6,503 nt of DNA from DASSKO01 sp035690425. Its GTDB lineage: Bacteria > Actinomycetota > Actinomycetes > Propionibacteriales > Nocardioidaceae. A program made the translations under genes and the position numbers. This document shows, one piece after another, positions 1-5,610 of this stretch. The stretch covers positions 1 through 6,503 of the forward strand of contig DASSKO010000072.1 in assembly GCA_035690425.1 (NCBI GenBank). The letters run 5' to 3'. The notes beneath the pieces were generated by a model. It was not told the origin of the DNA. It made no database searches and was given only the letters and a program-made list of their open reading frames with translations. Position 1 is the stretch's first letter. The number at the start of each line of letters is the position of its first letter.

Positions 1-855
1 CGGGTGCTGCCCGGGCTCGCCCGGCCGGGCGCTGCGACCCTGCGCACGGTGCGTTACAACCCGGCACGACGCTGGGTCGGCGTGGTCGAGCGCGGCGAGC
101 AGACCGCGCTGCTGCGCGCCTACCGCACCGACGACACCAGCCGGCATGCTCGCGCCTACGCCGCACTGCAGGGCCGGGGGTCACCCACTCCGCGGCTGCT
201 CGGGCTGTCGCGTCGCTATGGCACTGCCGCCGTCGAATGGGTGCCCGGCCGCGAGTTGACAGCTGCCGCCGACCCCGCAGAGCGGTTCGCAGCCGCCGGC
301 GCGGCGCTGGCCGAGCTGCATCTGGCCTCCCCTGCGCACCTGCAGCCGATCTCTGCCCCAGCGCAGGCGACGGCGGTGCGAGCGGCCGGCCGGCAGATCG
401 GCGTACTCCGTCCCGACCTGGCCTCCCAGGCCACCCGGTTCGGTGATCTCGCCGCCGCCCGGATCCAGCGCCTCGAGCCGGTGCGGACCGTCGTGCACGG
501 CGACTTCTCGGCCGACCAGGTAGTCCGCGGCACCGACGGCCGGGTGACGCTGATCGACCTCGACTCCGCCGGCATCGGTGACCCCGCCATCGACCTCGGG
601 TGTGCGGCGGCGGCACTCGAGTGCGAGTCCGACGTGAGCGCCGGCCATCTCATCGAGGCGATGCAGTCCGGGTACGCCACCGTGCAGCCGCTGCCGTCCG
701 AGGATCGGCTCGCCGTCTACACGGCGGCGCATCTGCTGCGGCGTGCGGGCGAGGCCTTCCGCAGCAGGGACGCCGACTGGGCGCAGCAGATGCGGCGGCT
801 GCTCGACCGGGCCGAGGACGAGCTGGCCAGCGCCCGCAGGGGGACGCCCCGATGA
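1..855 (+). CDS. APH-family phosphotransferase, 5'-truncated by the window edge
   Basis: Kinase of the aminoglycoside phosphotransferase/choline kinase fold, which transfers the ATP gamma-phosphate to a small hydroxylated substrate. The frame is open to the left edge. A GTG lies at position 4, but the visible protein starts directly in the strand equivalent to residues 87 onward of the next gene (YNPARR here aligned with HRAERR there), so about 85 residues are probably missing. Numbering from that GTG, the catalytic loop is HGDFSADQ (165-172, catalytic Asp167) and the metal-binding motif is IDLD (184-187, Asp185), followed by GDPAIDLG. The usual metal-binding Asn of HGDxxxxN is Gln172. The C-terminal part is helical and arginine-rich. 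The stop overlaps the next start by 4 bp, so the two genes are translationally coupled. Fold and family are seen from motifs; the substrate is unknown, and antibiotic resistance should not be assumed. Operon context with a nucleotide sugar dehydrogenase suggests a sugar or glycan substrate (inference). Confidence 0.8.
   Translation, partial: RVLPGLARPGAATLRTVRYNPARRWVGVVERGEQTALLRAYRTDDTSRHARAYAALQGRGSPTPRLLGLSRRYGTAAVEWVPGRELTAAADPAERFAAAGAALAELHLASPAHLQPISAPAQATAVRAAGRQIGVLRPDLASQATRFGDLAAARIQRLEPVRTVVHGDFSADQVVRGTDGRVTLIDLDSAGIGDPAIDLGCAAAALECESDVSAGHLIEAMQSGYATVQPLPSEDRLAVYTAAHLLRRAGEAFRSRDADWAQQMRRLLDRAEDELASARRGTPR
838..844 (+). promoter_or_regulatory. Ribosome binding site of the second phosphotransferase
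   Basis: AGGGGGA lies 7 nt before the ATG at 852, inside the last codons of the first kinase gene. It supports the 852 start over upstream in-frame starts, such as one near 600, that would lie deep within the first gene. Confidence 0.6.
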
Positions 856-1967
856 CGACGCCGCTCGAGGAGACCATCCGGCGCGCCGACGCGGCCGGGC
901 TAGCTCTGCGCAAGGCCATCCCGAAGGGACCCGACCAGCTGCTGCTCGAGCTCACCGATGCCTGCGGGCGGCTGGTGGCCGGCCAGTGGCGGCGCGAGCC
1001 GGCACAGGCTGCCGACATCGCCGACCGGCTGCGCGCGATGTACGGCCCGGACTCGGCCACGCTCCTCGGTGCCGGCGTCGTGATCGCCCACGACGGTGCC
1101 GACCGGCGGCTGTCGTCGCTGCACCAGCAGGCCCGACGTCCCGGTTCGCGGTTGCTGGCGCACCGAGCCGAGCGGCGCGGCGTGGTGCGCCACGCCGACG
1201 GCAGCTTCGTGAAGGTGGTGCGGCCGTCGCAGGTCAGCCAGCTGGTGGCCTCGCTGATCCCGGCGGACGTCGCCGGGCTGGTGTTTCCGACGGTGACCGG
1301 AGTGGAGGCCGGCGCCGGTTGCGTGCGCACAGCGGCGCTGCCCGGGCGGGGTCTGCACGAGCTGCTCCAGGACACCGAGCTGTCCGATCACGAGGTGGAC
1401 GCCGCCCTGCAGCAGGTGGGTGCGGCGGTCGCGGAGCTGCACCACACACCGGCCGGGCGCGTCCTGAGCACCCACGGCGCGCAGGATGAGCTGGCGGTGG
1501 CCCGCGGCTGGCTGGAGGCTGCGACGGAGTTCGGGCTGCTGTCGCCTAGCTGCTGGACCGACGGGTTGCGTGTGGCGCGACGCCTGCTGTCCGGGCAACC
1601 GTCGACATCGGTCCGGCTGCACCGCGACCTCCACGACAAGCAGCTGCTGATCGCGTCCGGCGCGCCCGTCGGGCTGCTCGACCTCGACCTGTCCGCGGCC
1701 GGTGAGCCGGCGCTCGACCTGGCCAACCTGCTCACGCATCTGGAGCTGCGGCATCTGCAAGGCCTCGTCGACCAGACCCGGTGGCAGTCAGCACAGGCCG
1801 CACTGCTGGACGGCTATCGCCCGGGACCGTCCACGCTCAGCCGGCTGCCTGGCTACCGACAGGTCGCCCGGCTGCGACTGGCGGCGGTCTACGCGTTCCG
1901 CACTGCCGAGCCCGACCTGGTTCGCGCCCTGCTCGTCCCCACCCCTGACAAGGAGCTCATCCCGTGA
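852..1967 (+). CDS. APH-family phosphotransferase (second of a tandem pair)
   Basis: 371-residue APH/choline-kinase-fold protein. Residues about 1-100 form an N-terminal region I do not recognise as a separate domain. The nucleotide-binding lobe follows at about 100-180 (AHRAERRGVVR, then GSFVKVVRP with a candidate ATP-binding Lys). The C-lobe has the catalytic loop HRDLHDKQ (257-264, Asp259) and the metal motif LDLD (276-279, Asp277), then GEPALDLANLL. As in the upstream gene, the position normally held by Asn is Gln (Gln264). The start is fixed by the ATGA overlap with the previous stop and the Shine-Dalgarno at 838-844. The two kinases align over the ATP lobe and catalytic loop but are strongly diverged, so they are old paralogues that probably act on different substrates or successive steps. 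The gene overlaps the dehydrogenase start by 4 bp. The likely role is phosphorylation of a sugar, glycan or related metabolite (inference); the substrate is unknown. Confidence 0.82.
   Translation: MTTPLEETIRRADAAGLALRKAIPKGPDQLLLELTDACGRLVAGQWRREPAQAADIADRLRAMYGPDSATLLGAGVVIAHDGADRRLSSLHQQARRPGSRLLAHRAERRGVVRHADGSFVKVVRPSQVSQLVASLIPADVAGLVFPTVTGVEAGAGCVRTAALPGRGLHELLQDTELSDHEVDAALQQVGAAVAELHHTPAGRVLSTHGAQDELAVARGWLEAATEFGLLSPSCWTDGLRVARRLLSGQPSTSVRLHRDLHDKQLLIASGAPVGLLDLDLSAAGEPALDLANLLTHLELRHLQGLVDQTRWQSAQAALLDGYRPGPSTLSRLPGYRQVARLRLAAVYAFRTAEPDLVRALLVPTPDKELIP
1950..1955 (+). promoter_or_regulatory. Ribosome binding site of the UDP-sugar dehydrogenase
   Basis: AAGGAG ends 8 nt before the GTG at 1964, within the 3' end of the second kinase. 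It decides for this GTG and for coupled translation across the GTGA overlap. Confidence 0.7.
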
Positions 1968-3292
1968 CCACGCGCATCGGCATCATCGGCACCGGATATC
2001 TCGGTGCCACGCACGCGGCCTGCATGGCCGAGCTGGGTTTCGAGACGATCGGCCTGGACACCGATCCGGACAAGGTCCAGGCACTGAACGACGGCCGGTT
2101 GCCCTTCTTCGAGCCAGCCCTCGGGGACATGCTTGCCCGGCACACCGCATCGGGCCGGTTGTGCTTCACCACCTCGGCGGCCGAGACCGCCGAGCACGCC
2201 GACGTGCACTTCGTCTGCGTCGGCACACCTCAGCGCCGCGGCGGGATGGCCGCCGACACCACCCAGGTGTTTGCTGCGGTCGAGTCCCTGGTGCCCCACC
2301 TGAACCGCCATGCCCTGCTGGTGGGCAAGTCGACCGTGCCGGTCGGCACCGCCCGCGAGCTCGCCGCGCTGGCCGACCGCCTCGCCGCGACAGGCGTCGA
2401 GGTCGAGGTGGCATGGAACCCCGAGTTCCTGCGGGAGGGCCACGCCGTCGCCGACACGCTGCGACCCGACCGGCTGGTGTTCGGCGTCGGCTCGGCCGAG
2501 GCGGAGAAGACGCTGCGCGTGGTCTACGCCAGCCTGCTCGACGACGGCGTGCCACTGGTCGTCACCGACATCGTGACGTCGGAGCTGGTCAAGGTGGCGG
2601 CAAACGCCTTCCTGGCGACGAAGATCTCGTTCGCGAACGCGATGTCGGAGCTGTGCGAGGCGGCCGGTGGCGACGTCGTCGCGCTGACCGACGCGCTCGG
2701 GCGCGACGACCGCATCGGCCGGCGGTTCCTGGCCGCCGGGCTCGGCTTCGGCGGCGGTTGTCTGCCCAAGGACATCCGGGCGCTGATGGCCCGTGCCGGC
2801 GAGCTCGGGGTCGACCAGGCGCTGACCTTCCTTCGAGAGGTCGACGCGATCAACATGCGCCGTCGGCACCGGATGGTCCAGCTCGCGATCGAGGAATGCG
2901 GTGGCAGCGTGCTGGGCCGGCGCATCGCCGTACTCGGTGCCGCGTTCAAACCGCAGACCGACGACGTGCGCGACTCGCCTGCCCTCAACGTGGCGGCTCA
3001 GCTGCAGCTGCAAGGCGCGCAGGTCGAGGTCTTCGATCCGCAGGCGAACGCCAACGCCGCCCGGCTCTTCCCCACCCTGGCCTACGCCGAGAGTGCCCGG
3101 GCCGTGATCGAGGGCGCCCACCTGGTGCTGCACCTGACGGAGTGGCCCGAGTTCGCCGCACTCGATCCCGCGGAGCTGCGCGGAGTCGCCGCACACCCAC
3201 GCATCGTGGACGGTCGCAACACCCTCGACGCCGACCGCTGGCGACAGGCCGGCTGGTCCTACCGGGCGCTCGGGCGGCCGCGGCCGACGTGA
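1964..3292 (+). CDS. UDP-glucose 6-dehydrogenase (nucleotide sugar dehydrogenase)
   Basis: Oxidises UDP-glucose to UDP-glucuronate with two NAD+ in the cytoplasm, feeding polysaccharide or glycoconjugate synthesis. At 442 residues it has the family's usual length and all three domains. The N-terminal Rossmann domain has GTGYLG (9-14), CVGTP (85-89), STVPVGT (123-129) and NPEFLREG (152-159). The central domain has ELVKVAAN with Lys210 and Asn214, and GFGGGCLPKD (261-270) with the catalytic Cys266 and Asp270. The Lys-to-Cys spacing of 56 matches the well-studied Streptococcus enzyme. The C-terminal nucleotide-sugar domain has FKPQTDDVRDSP (328-339). All catalytic residues are intact. UDP-glucose is the best substrate guess, but GDP-mannose or UDP-N-acetylhexosamine dehydrogenases share these motifs. 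It is the last gene of the operon and ends 4 bp from the convergent HIT gene. Confidence 0.92.
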   Translation: MTTRIGIIGTGYLGATHAACMAELGFETIGLDTDPDKVQALNDGRLPFFEPALGDMLARHTASGRLCFTTSAAETAEHADVHFVCVGTPQRRGGMAADTTQVFAAVESLVPHLNRHALLVGKSTVPVGTARELAALADRLAATGVEVEVAWNPEFLREGHAVADTLRPDRLVFGVGSAEAEKTLRVVYASLLDDGVPLVVTDIVTSELVKVAANAFLATKISFANAMSELCEAAGGDVVALTDALGRDDRIGRRFLAAGLGFGGGCLPKDIRALMARAGELGVDQALTFLREVDAINMRRRHRMVQLAIEECGGSVLGRRIAVLGAAFKPQTDDVRDSPALNVAAQLQLQGAQVEVFDPQANANAARLFPTLAYAESARAVIEGAHLVLHLTEWPEFAALDPAELRGVAAHPRIVDGRNTLDADRWRQAGWSYRALGRPRPT

Positions 3293-3299
3293 GCGCTCA
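3290..3299. other. Palindrome containing both convergent stop codons
   Basis: TGAGCGCTCA is a perfect 10-bp palindrome. Its left end is the TGA of the plus-strand dehydrogenase and its right end is the TGA of the minus-strand HIT gene, so only GCGC separates the two genes. Any terminator for either gene must lie within the other gene; I saw no convincing one. Confidence 0.85.
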
Positions 3300-3644
3300 G
3301 CCGGGAGGCCAGGTCATCTGCCGACCGCCCAGCAGGTGCAGGTGGGCGTGGAAGACGCTCTGGTTGGCCGACGCGCCGGTGTTGAAGACGAGCCGGTAGC
3401 CGTCCGCCCCGTCGGCGTCCGCGACGGCGGCGGCCTCCGAGACCATCCGGGCGAGCAGCGACTCGTCAGCGGCACCGACCTCGGCCGCGTTGGCGAAGTG
3501 CTGCTTGGGGATCACCAGCACGTGTGTCGGGGCTTGCGCCTCGATGTCACGGAAGGCCAGCGTCGTCTCGGTCTCGCGGACCACGTCGGCCGGGATCTCG
3601 CCGGCGACGATCTTGCAGAACAGGCAGTCGGGGTCGGCAGACAC
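3297..3644 (-). CDS. HIT family protein (Hint-type nucleotide hydrolase)
   Basis: Histidine-triad protein of 115 residues, full length for the Hint/PKCI branch. Such proteins hydrolyse nucleoside phosphoramidates or related adenylated compounds in the cytoplasm. It begins with CLFCKIVAGEIP (7-18; Cys7 and Cys10 as in zinc-binding members), followed by THVLVIPKQH (40-49). The triad is His99, His101 and His103 in VFHAHLHLLGG, with the catalytic nucleophile expected at His101. The C-terminus GRQMTWPPG is the usual Hint ending. The GTG start at 3644 is chosen because AGGAG lies 5 nt upstream and homologues begin just before the CxxC; the frame stays open further upstream, but that part is antisense to the sigma gene. 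It is divergent from the sigma factor and convergent with the dehydrogenase. No functional link to either neighbour is evident. Confidence 0.9.
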   Translation of the reverse strand: MSADPDCLFCKIVAGEIPADVVRETETTLAFRDIEAQAPTHVLVIPKQHFANAAEVGAADESLLARMVSEAAAVADADGADGYRLVFNTGASANQSVFHAHLHLLGGRQMTWPPG

Positions 3645-3680
3645 GCGCTCTCCTCGGGGATACGGCGAAACGTCCCGGCC

Positions 3681-3693
3681 ATCGTGGCACGAT
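3681..3693. promoter_or_regulatory. Perfect 13-bp palindrome, candidate operator
   Basis: ATCGTG-G-CACGAT is a perfect inverted repeat with a single central base, 37 bp upstream of the HIT start and 153 bp upstream of the sigma start. Its size and position suit a dimeric regulator of the HIT gene. No regulator family is recognised, and the site could be chance in such GC-rich DNA. Confidence 0.3.
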
Positions 3694-3705
3694 CTTCCGC
3701 ACCGA

Positions 3706-3747
3706 CCGTAGGTAAACCTGTGCGCCCCGTAGGTAAACCTTTGCGTC
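3706..3747. repeat. Two tandem 21-bp direct repeats upstream of the sigma gene
   Basis: Units at 3706-3726 and 3727-3747 match at 19 of 21 positions. The first 14 bases, CCGTAGGTAAACCT, are identical. Each contains AGGT-AA-ACCT, a short inverted repeat with a 2-bp centre. The 21-bp period is two helical turns, so bound proteins would sit on the same DNA face. The A+T-rich cores stand out against the GC-rich surroundings. Likely tandem operators or an activator site for the sigma operon or the divergent HIT gene (inference). Confidence 0.6.
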
Positions 3748-3759
3748 GCCGGACGCGTC
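3733..3759 (+). promoter_or_regulatory. Candidate ECF-type promoter of the sigma operon
   Basis: GTAAAC at 3733-3738, inside the second repeat, is followed by a 17-bp gap and CGTC at 3756-3759. This fits the general ECF pattern of an AAC-containing -35 and a CGTC-like -10, and would start transcription near 3767. It suggests autoregulation, which is common for ECF sigma factors. The first repeat has no -10 at the matching distance, so only one promoter is proposed. Confidence 0.35.
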
Positions 3760-3833
3760 ACATCCACATGGCAGTCACAGCGAACGCTCCACGGTCGTGG
3801 CCCAACCACGCCGAACTCGCGAAACGGAGCAGC

Positions 3834-4337
3834 ATGTCCAGCACGTGGGACGCCGACGACGCCGTCACGGAACTGTATGCAGCGCACTACACCTCGCTGG
3901 TACGGCTGGCCGCGATGCTCGTCCGCAACACCGCCGAGGCCGAGGAGGTCGTGCAGGATGCGTTCGTCGCCATGCACGGTCGCTGGCGACGGCTGCGCGA
4001 TGTCGACAAGGGCTTGGCCTACCTGCGCCAGTCCGTCGTCAACACGGCGCGCTCGCGGCTGCGGCGGCGCTCGGTCGAGGACCGGCACCGGCCCGCGCCG
4101 ATGCCGCACGCGGCCAGTGCCGAGCACTTCGCACTCGAACATGCCGAGCACGGCGAGGTGCTCACTGCCTTGAAGACGTTGCCGGCCCGCCAGCGCGAGG
4201 CCGTGGTGCTGCGGTACTACGCAGACCTCAGCGAGGCGGATATCGCGGCGACCATGGGGGTCAGTCGCGGTGCCGTCAAAAGTCACACATCACGCGGCAT
4301 GTCCGCACTGCGTACGGCATTGGAGGGACAGTCGTGA
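3834..4337 (+). CDS. ECF sigma factor, SigE family
   Basis: RNA polymerase sigma factor of the extracytoplasmic function class, 167 residues. Sigma region 2 spans about 14-79: LYAAHYTSLVRLAAMLVRN, then EEVVQDAFVAMHGRW at the -10-recognising part. Region 4 spans about 108-163, with LPARQREAVVLRYY and a helix-turn-helix at about 132-154 (SEADIAATMGVSRGAVKSH). Regions 1.1 and 3 are absent, as expected. The ATG at 3834 is preferred because homologues start close to the LYAAHY helix and GGAG lies 4 nt upstream. An in-frame ATG at 3768 would add 22 residues and would fit a leaderless transcript from the candidate promoter. The stop overlaps the GTG of the membrane protein by 4 bp, so the two are co-translated and probably act together. 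There is no C-terminal extension. Confidence 0.92.
   Translation: MSSTWDADDAVTELYAAHYTSLVRLAAMLVRNTAEAEEVVQDAFVAMHGRWRRLRDVDKGLAYLRQSVVNTARSRLRRRSVEDRHRPAPMPHAASAEHFALEHAEHGEVLTALKTLPARQREAVVLRYYADLSEADIAATMGVSRGAVKSHTSRGMSALRTALEGQS
4322..4326 (+). promoter_or_regulatory. Ribosome binding site of the GerMN/Gmad2 protein
   Basis: GGAGG lies 7 nt before the GTG at 4334, within the last codons of the sigma gene. It fixes this start although the same frame is open further upstream. Confidence 0.7.
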
Positions 4338-5494
4338 ACGGTCGAAACCCCGAGGACGAGTTCGAGCGCCGCGTGCGGGAGGGCCTGCAGCGCGACAGCG
4401 AGCAGATCCGGCCGGACAGTGACGGACTGCAGCGCATCCGCGAACGCACCACGGTCGGGCAGCCGTCCGGAGGTCGCCGCTGGCTGACGGCCGGCGCGGT
4501 GGCCCTGGCCACGGCAGCGGCGGTTACCGGGGCCTTCTTCGTGTCCAGCGACCTCCTCGACCAGTCGGCAGCACCCGGACCGGTGGCCACGCCCACTGTG
4601 CGGGCCGAGACGGACAACTCCGCCTCGCCGACCCCGACGACATCCCCATCGGCGCCGGCGTCCTCGTCGTCGTCGCCGTCGTCGTCGCCGTCGAGCCCGG
4701 CACCGACGCAGGAGCCGACGACCACATCGACTCCGTCGCAGTCCACCCCGCCCCCGTCACCGTCTGCACCTGCACCCGCACCGGCGACCGAGCAGACCGT
4801 CCCCGTCTACTACCTCGGAGAGACCTCGGCCGGCCTCCGGCTGTTCCGGGAGTTCCACCGGGTCGAGTCAGCCGACTCCGAAGCGGTGACGGCGCTCAAC
4901 GAGATGTTCGGGTCGATGCCGCGTGACCCCGACTACTCCAGCCCATGGGCGCCAGGCAGCCGGGCGCTGTCGGTCCAAGTCGACGACAGCCAGATCACCG
5001 TCGACCTCAGCAGCGCGGTGCTCGGCACCTCGGTGCCTCAGGAGACCGCGGAGCTGATGTTGCAGCAGCTCGTCTACACCGTGCAGGCGGCGCTGCAGGC
5101 TCCCAGTGCGCCCGTGCAGCTCTTGGTCGACGGCGAGCCCGTGTCCGAGATCTCCGGATCGCCGACCGTCGACCGACTGCCGCGTGCCCCGGCTGCCGAC
5201 GTGCAGGCGCTGACCTGGATCATCAGCCCGACGCAGGGTGCCACCGTGCCTGGCACGTTCGAGGTCACGGGCGTCGCGAACTCCTTCGAGGCCAACGTGG
5301 GCTGGGAGCTGGTGCAGAGCGGCCAGGTGGTGGATGAGGGCTTTGCCACGGCCGCCGAGGGCATGACGTTCTCGGAGTACTCCTTCACGGTCGAGAGCGT
5401 GCCGCCTGGTGACTACACGCTCCGGGTCTTCCAGACCTCGGCCGAGGACGGCTCGGAAGAGTTCGTCGACACCAAGGACATCGCTGTTCAGTGA
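4334..5494 (+). CDS. Membrane protein with GerMN and Gmad2 domains, putative sigma-factor partner
   Basis: 386 residues. Residues 1-49 are charged and probably cytoplasmic, with a helix rich in Glu and Arg (EDEFERRVREGL). One transmembrane segment lies at about 50-70, after the positive GGRRW. Residues about 78-155 are a Ser/Pro/Thr/Ala linker typical of a cell-wall-spanning stalk. A GerMN-type domain follows at about 156-272 (VPVYYLGE near its start, LLVDGEPV near its end), then a Gmad2 immunoglobulin-like domain at about 295-386 (WIISPTQGATVPG to the C-terminus). Both domains are named from spore germination proteins but are widespread in non-sporulating actinobacteria. It is coupled to the ECF sigma gene by a GTGA overlap, which suggests an anti-sigma factor or envelope sensor. 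However, I see no zinc-binding HxxxCxxC motif; the protein appears to lack cysteine entirely. Domain calls are by recognition of motifs; the regulatory role is inference. Confidence 0.82.
   Translation: MNGRNPEDEFERRVREGLQRDSEQIRPDSDGLQRIRERTTVGQPSGGRRWLTAGAVALATAAAVTGAFFVSSDLLDQSAAPGPVATPTVRAETDNSASPTPTTSPSAPASSSSSPSSSPSSPAPTQEPTTTSTPSQSTPPPSPSAPAPAPATEQTVPVYYLGETSAGLRLFREFHRVESADSEAVTALNEMFGSMPRDPDYSSPWAPGSRALSVQVDDSQITVDLSSAVLGTSVPQETAELMLQQLVYTVQAALQAPSAPVQLLVDGEPVSEISGSPTVDRLPRAPAADVQALTWIISPTQGATVPGTFEVTGVANSFEANVGWELVQSGQVVDEGFATAAEGMTFSEYSFTVESVPPGDYTLRVFQTSAEDGSEEFVDTKDIAVQ
4661..4693 (+). repeat. TCG-rich trinucleotide tract in the linker coding region
   Basis: A run built from TCG triplets interrupted by CCG, encoding the serine-rich stretch SSSSSPSSSPS of the stalk (about residues 110-120). 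Such a tract may slip in units of three, changing stalk length without breaking the frame. Confidence 0.7.
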
Positions 5495-5505
5495 CGCCAG
5501 TCGCC

Positions 5506-5548
5506 CGCACGCCCGGCAGCGACCGAGAGGTCTGCTGCCGGGCGTGCG
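5506..5548 (+). terminator. Strong hairpin terminator after the sigma/GerMN operon
   Basis: A perfect 15-bp stem (CGCACGCCCGGCAGC at 5506-5520 pairs with 5534-5548) begins 12 nt after the stop. Inside it, GACC (5521-5524) can pair with GGTC (5529-5532) across a GAGA loop, leaving a single bulged T at 5533; GAGA is a GNRA-type tetraloop. No T-run follows, as is common for actinobacterial hairpin terminators. It may also block read-through from the convergent GNAT gene. Confidence 0.8.
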
Positions 5549-5563
5549 TCGCCGACCTTCCCG

Positions 5564-5605
5564 CTGGCGCTGGTCTTGCTGCCGAGCTCAGGCGGCCGCC
5601 GCCAG
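5564..5605 (-). terminator. Weak candidate hairpin downstream of the GNAT gene
   Basis: CTGGCG (5564-5569) can pair with CGCCAG (5600-5605) just beyond the GNAT stop. The 30-nt loop contains the self-complementary GGCGGCCGCC. Pairing is short and no T-run is present, so the 5506-5548 hairpin is the better terminator for both directions. Confidence 0.2.
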
Positions 5606-5610
5606 GTGTG

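Noticed and set aside
1..1967. Aminoglycoside or macrolide resistance genes
   Set aside because: Only general APH-fold motifs are present; no specific resistance-family signature was recognised, and the operon context is sugar metabolism.
1889..3196. Long open frame of about 435 codons on the minus strand
   Set aside because: It is antisense to the dehydrogenase, whose complete motif set is unambiguous. It has no recognisable domain and is a by-product of high G+C codon bias.
3276..3285. GGCCGCGGCC palindrome as a terminator of the dehydrogenase gene
   Set aside because: It is short, has no room for a loop, lies inside the coding sequence, and such GC palindromes are expected by chance at this composition.
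1702..3399. Long open plus-strand frame of about 565 codons across the kinase/dehydrogenase junction
   Set aside because: Its translation is Arg/Pro/Ala-rich with no motifs and runs out of frame through two well-supported genes.
3706..3747. Start of a CRISPR array
   Set aside because: There are only two units, directly abutting without spacers, and no cas genes nearby.
3645..4286. Upstream extension of the HIT frame on the minus strand
   Set aside because: It lies antisense to the sigma factor gene and has no homology-like content; the GTG at 3644 with its Shine-Dalgarno gives a full-length HIT protein.
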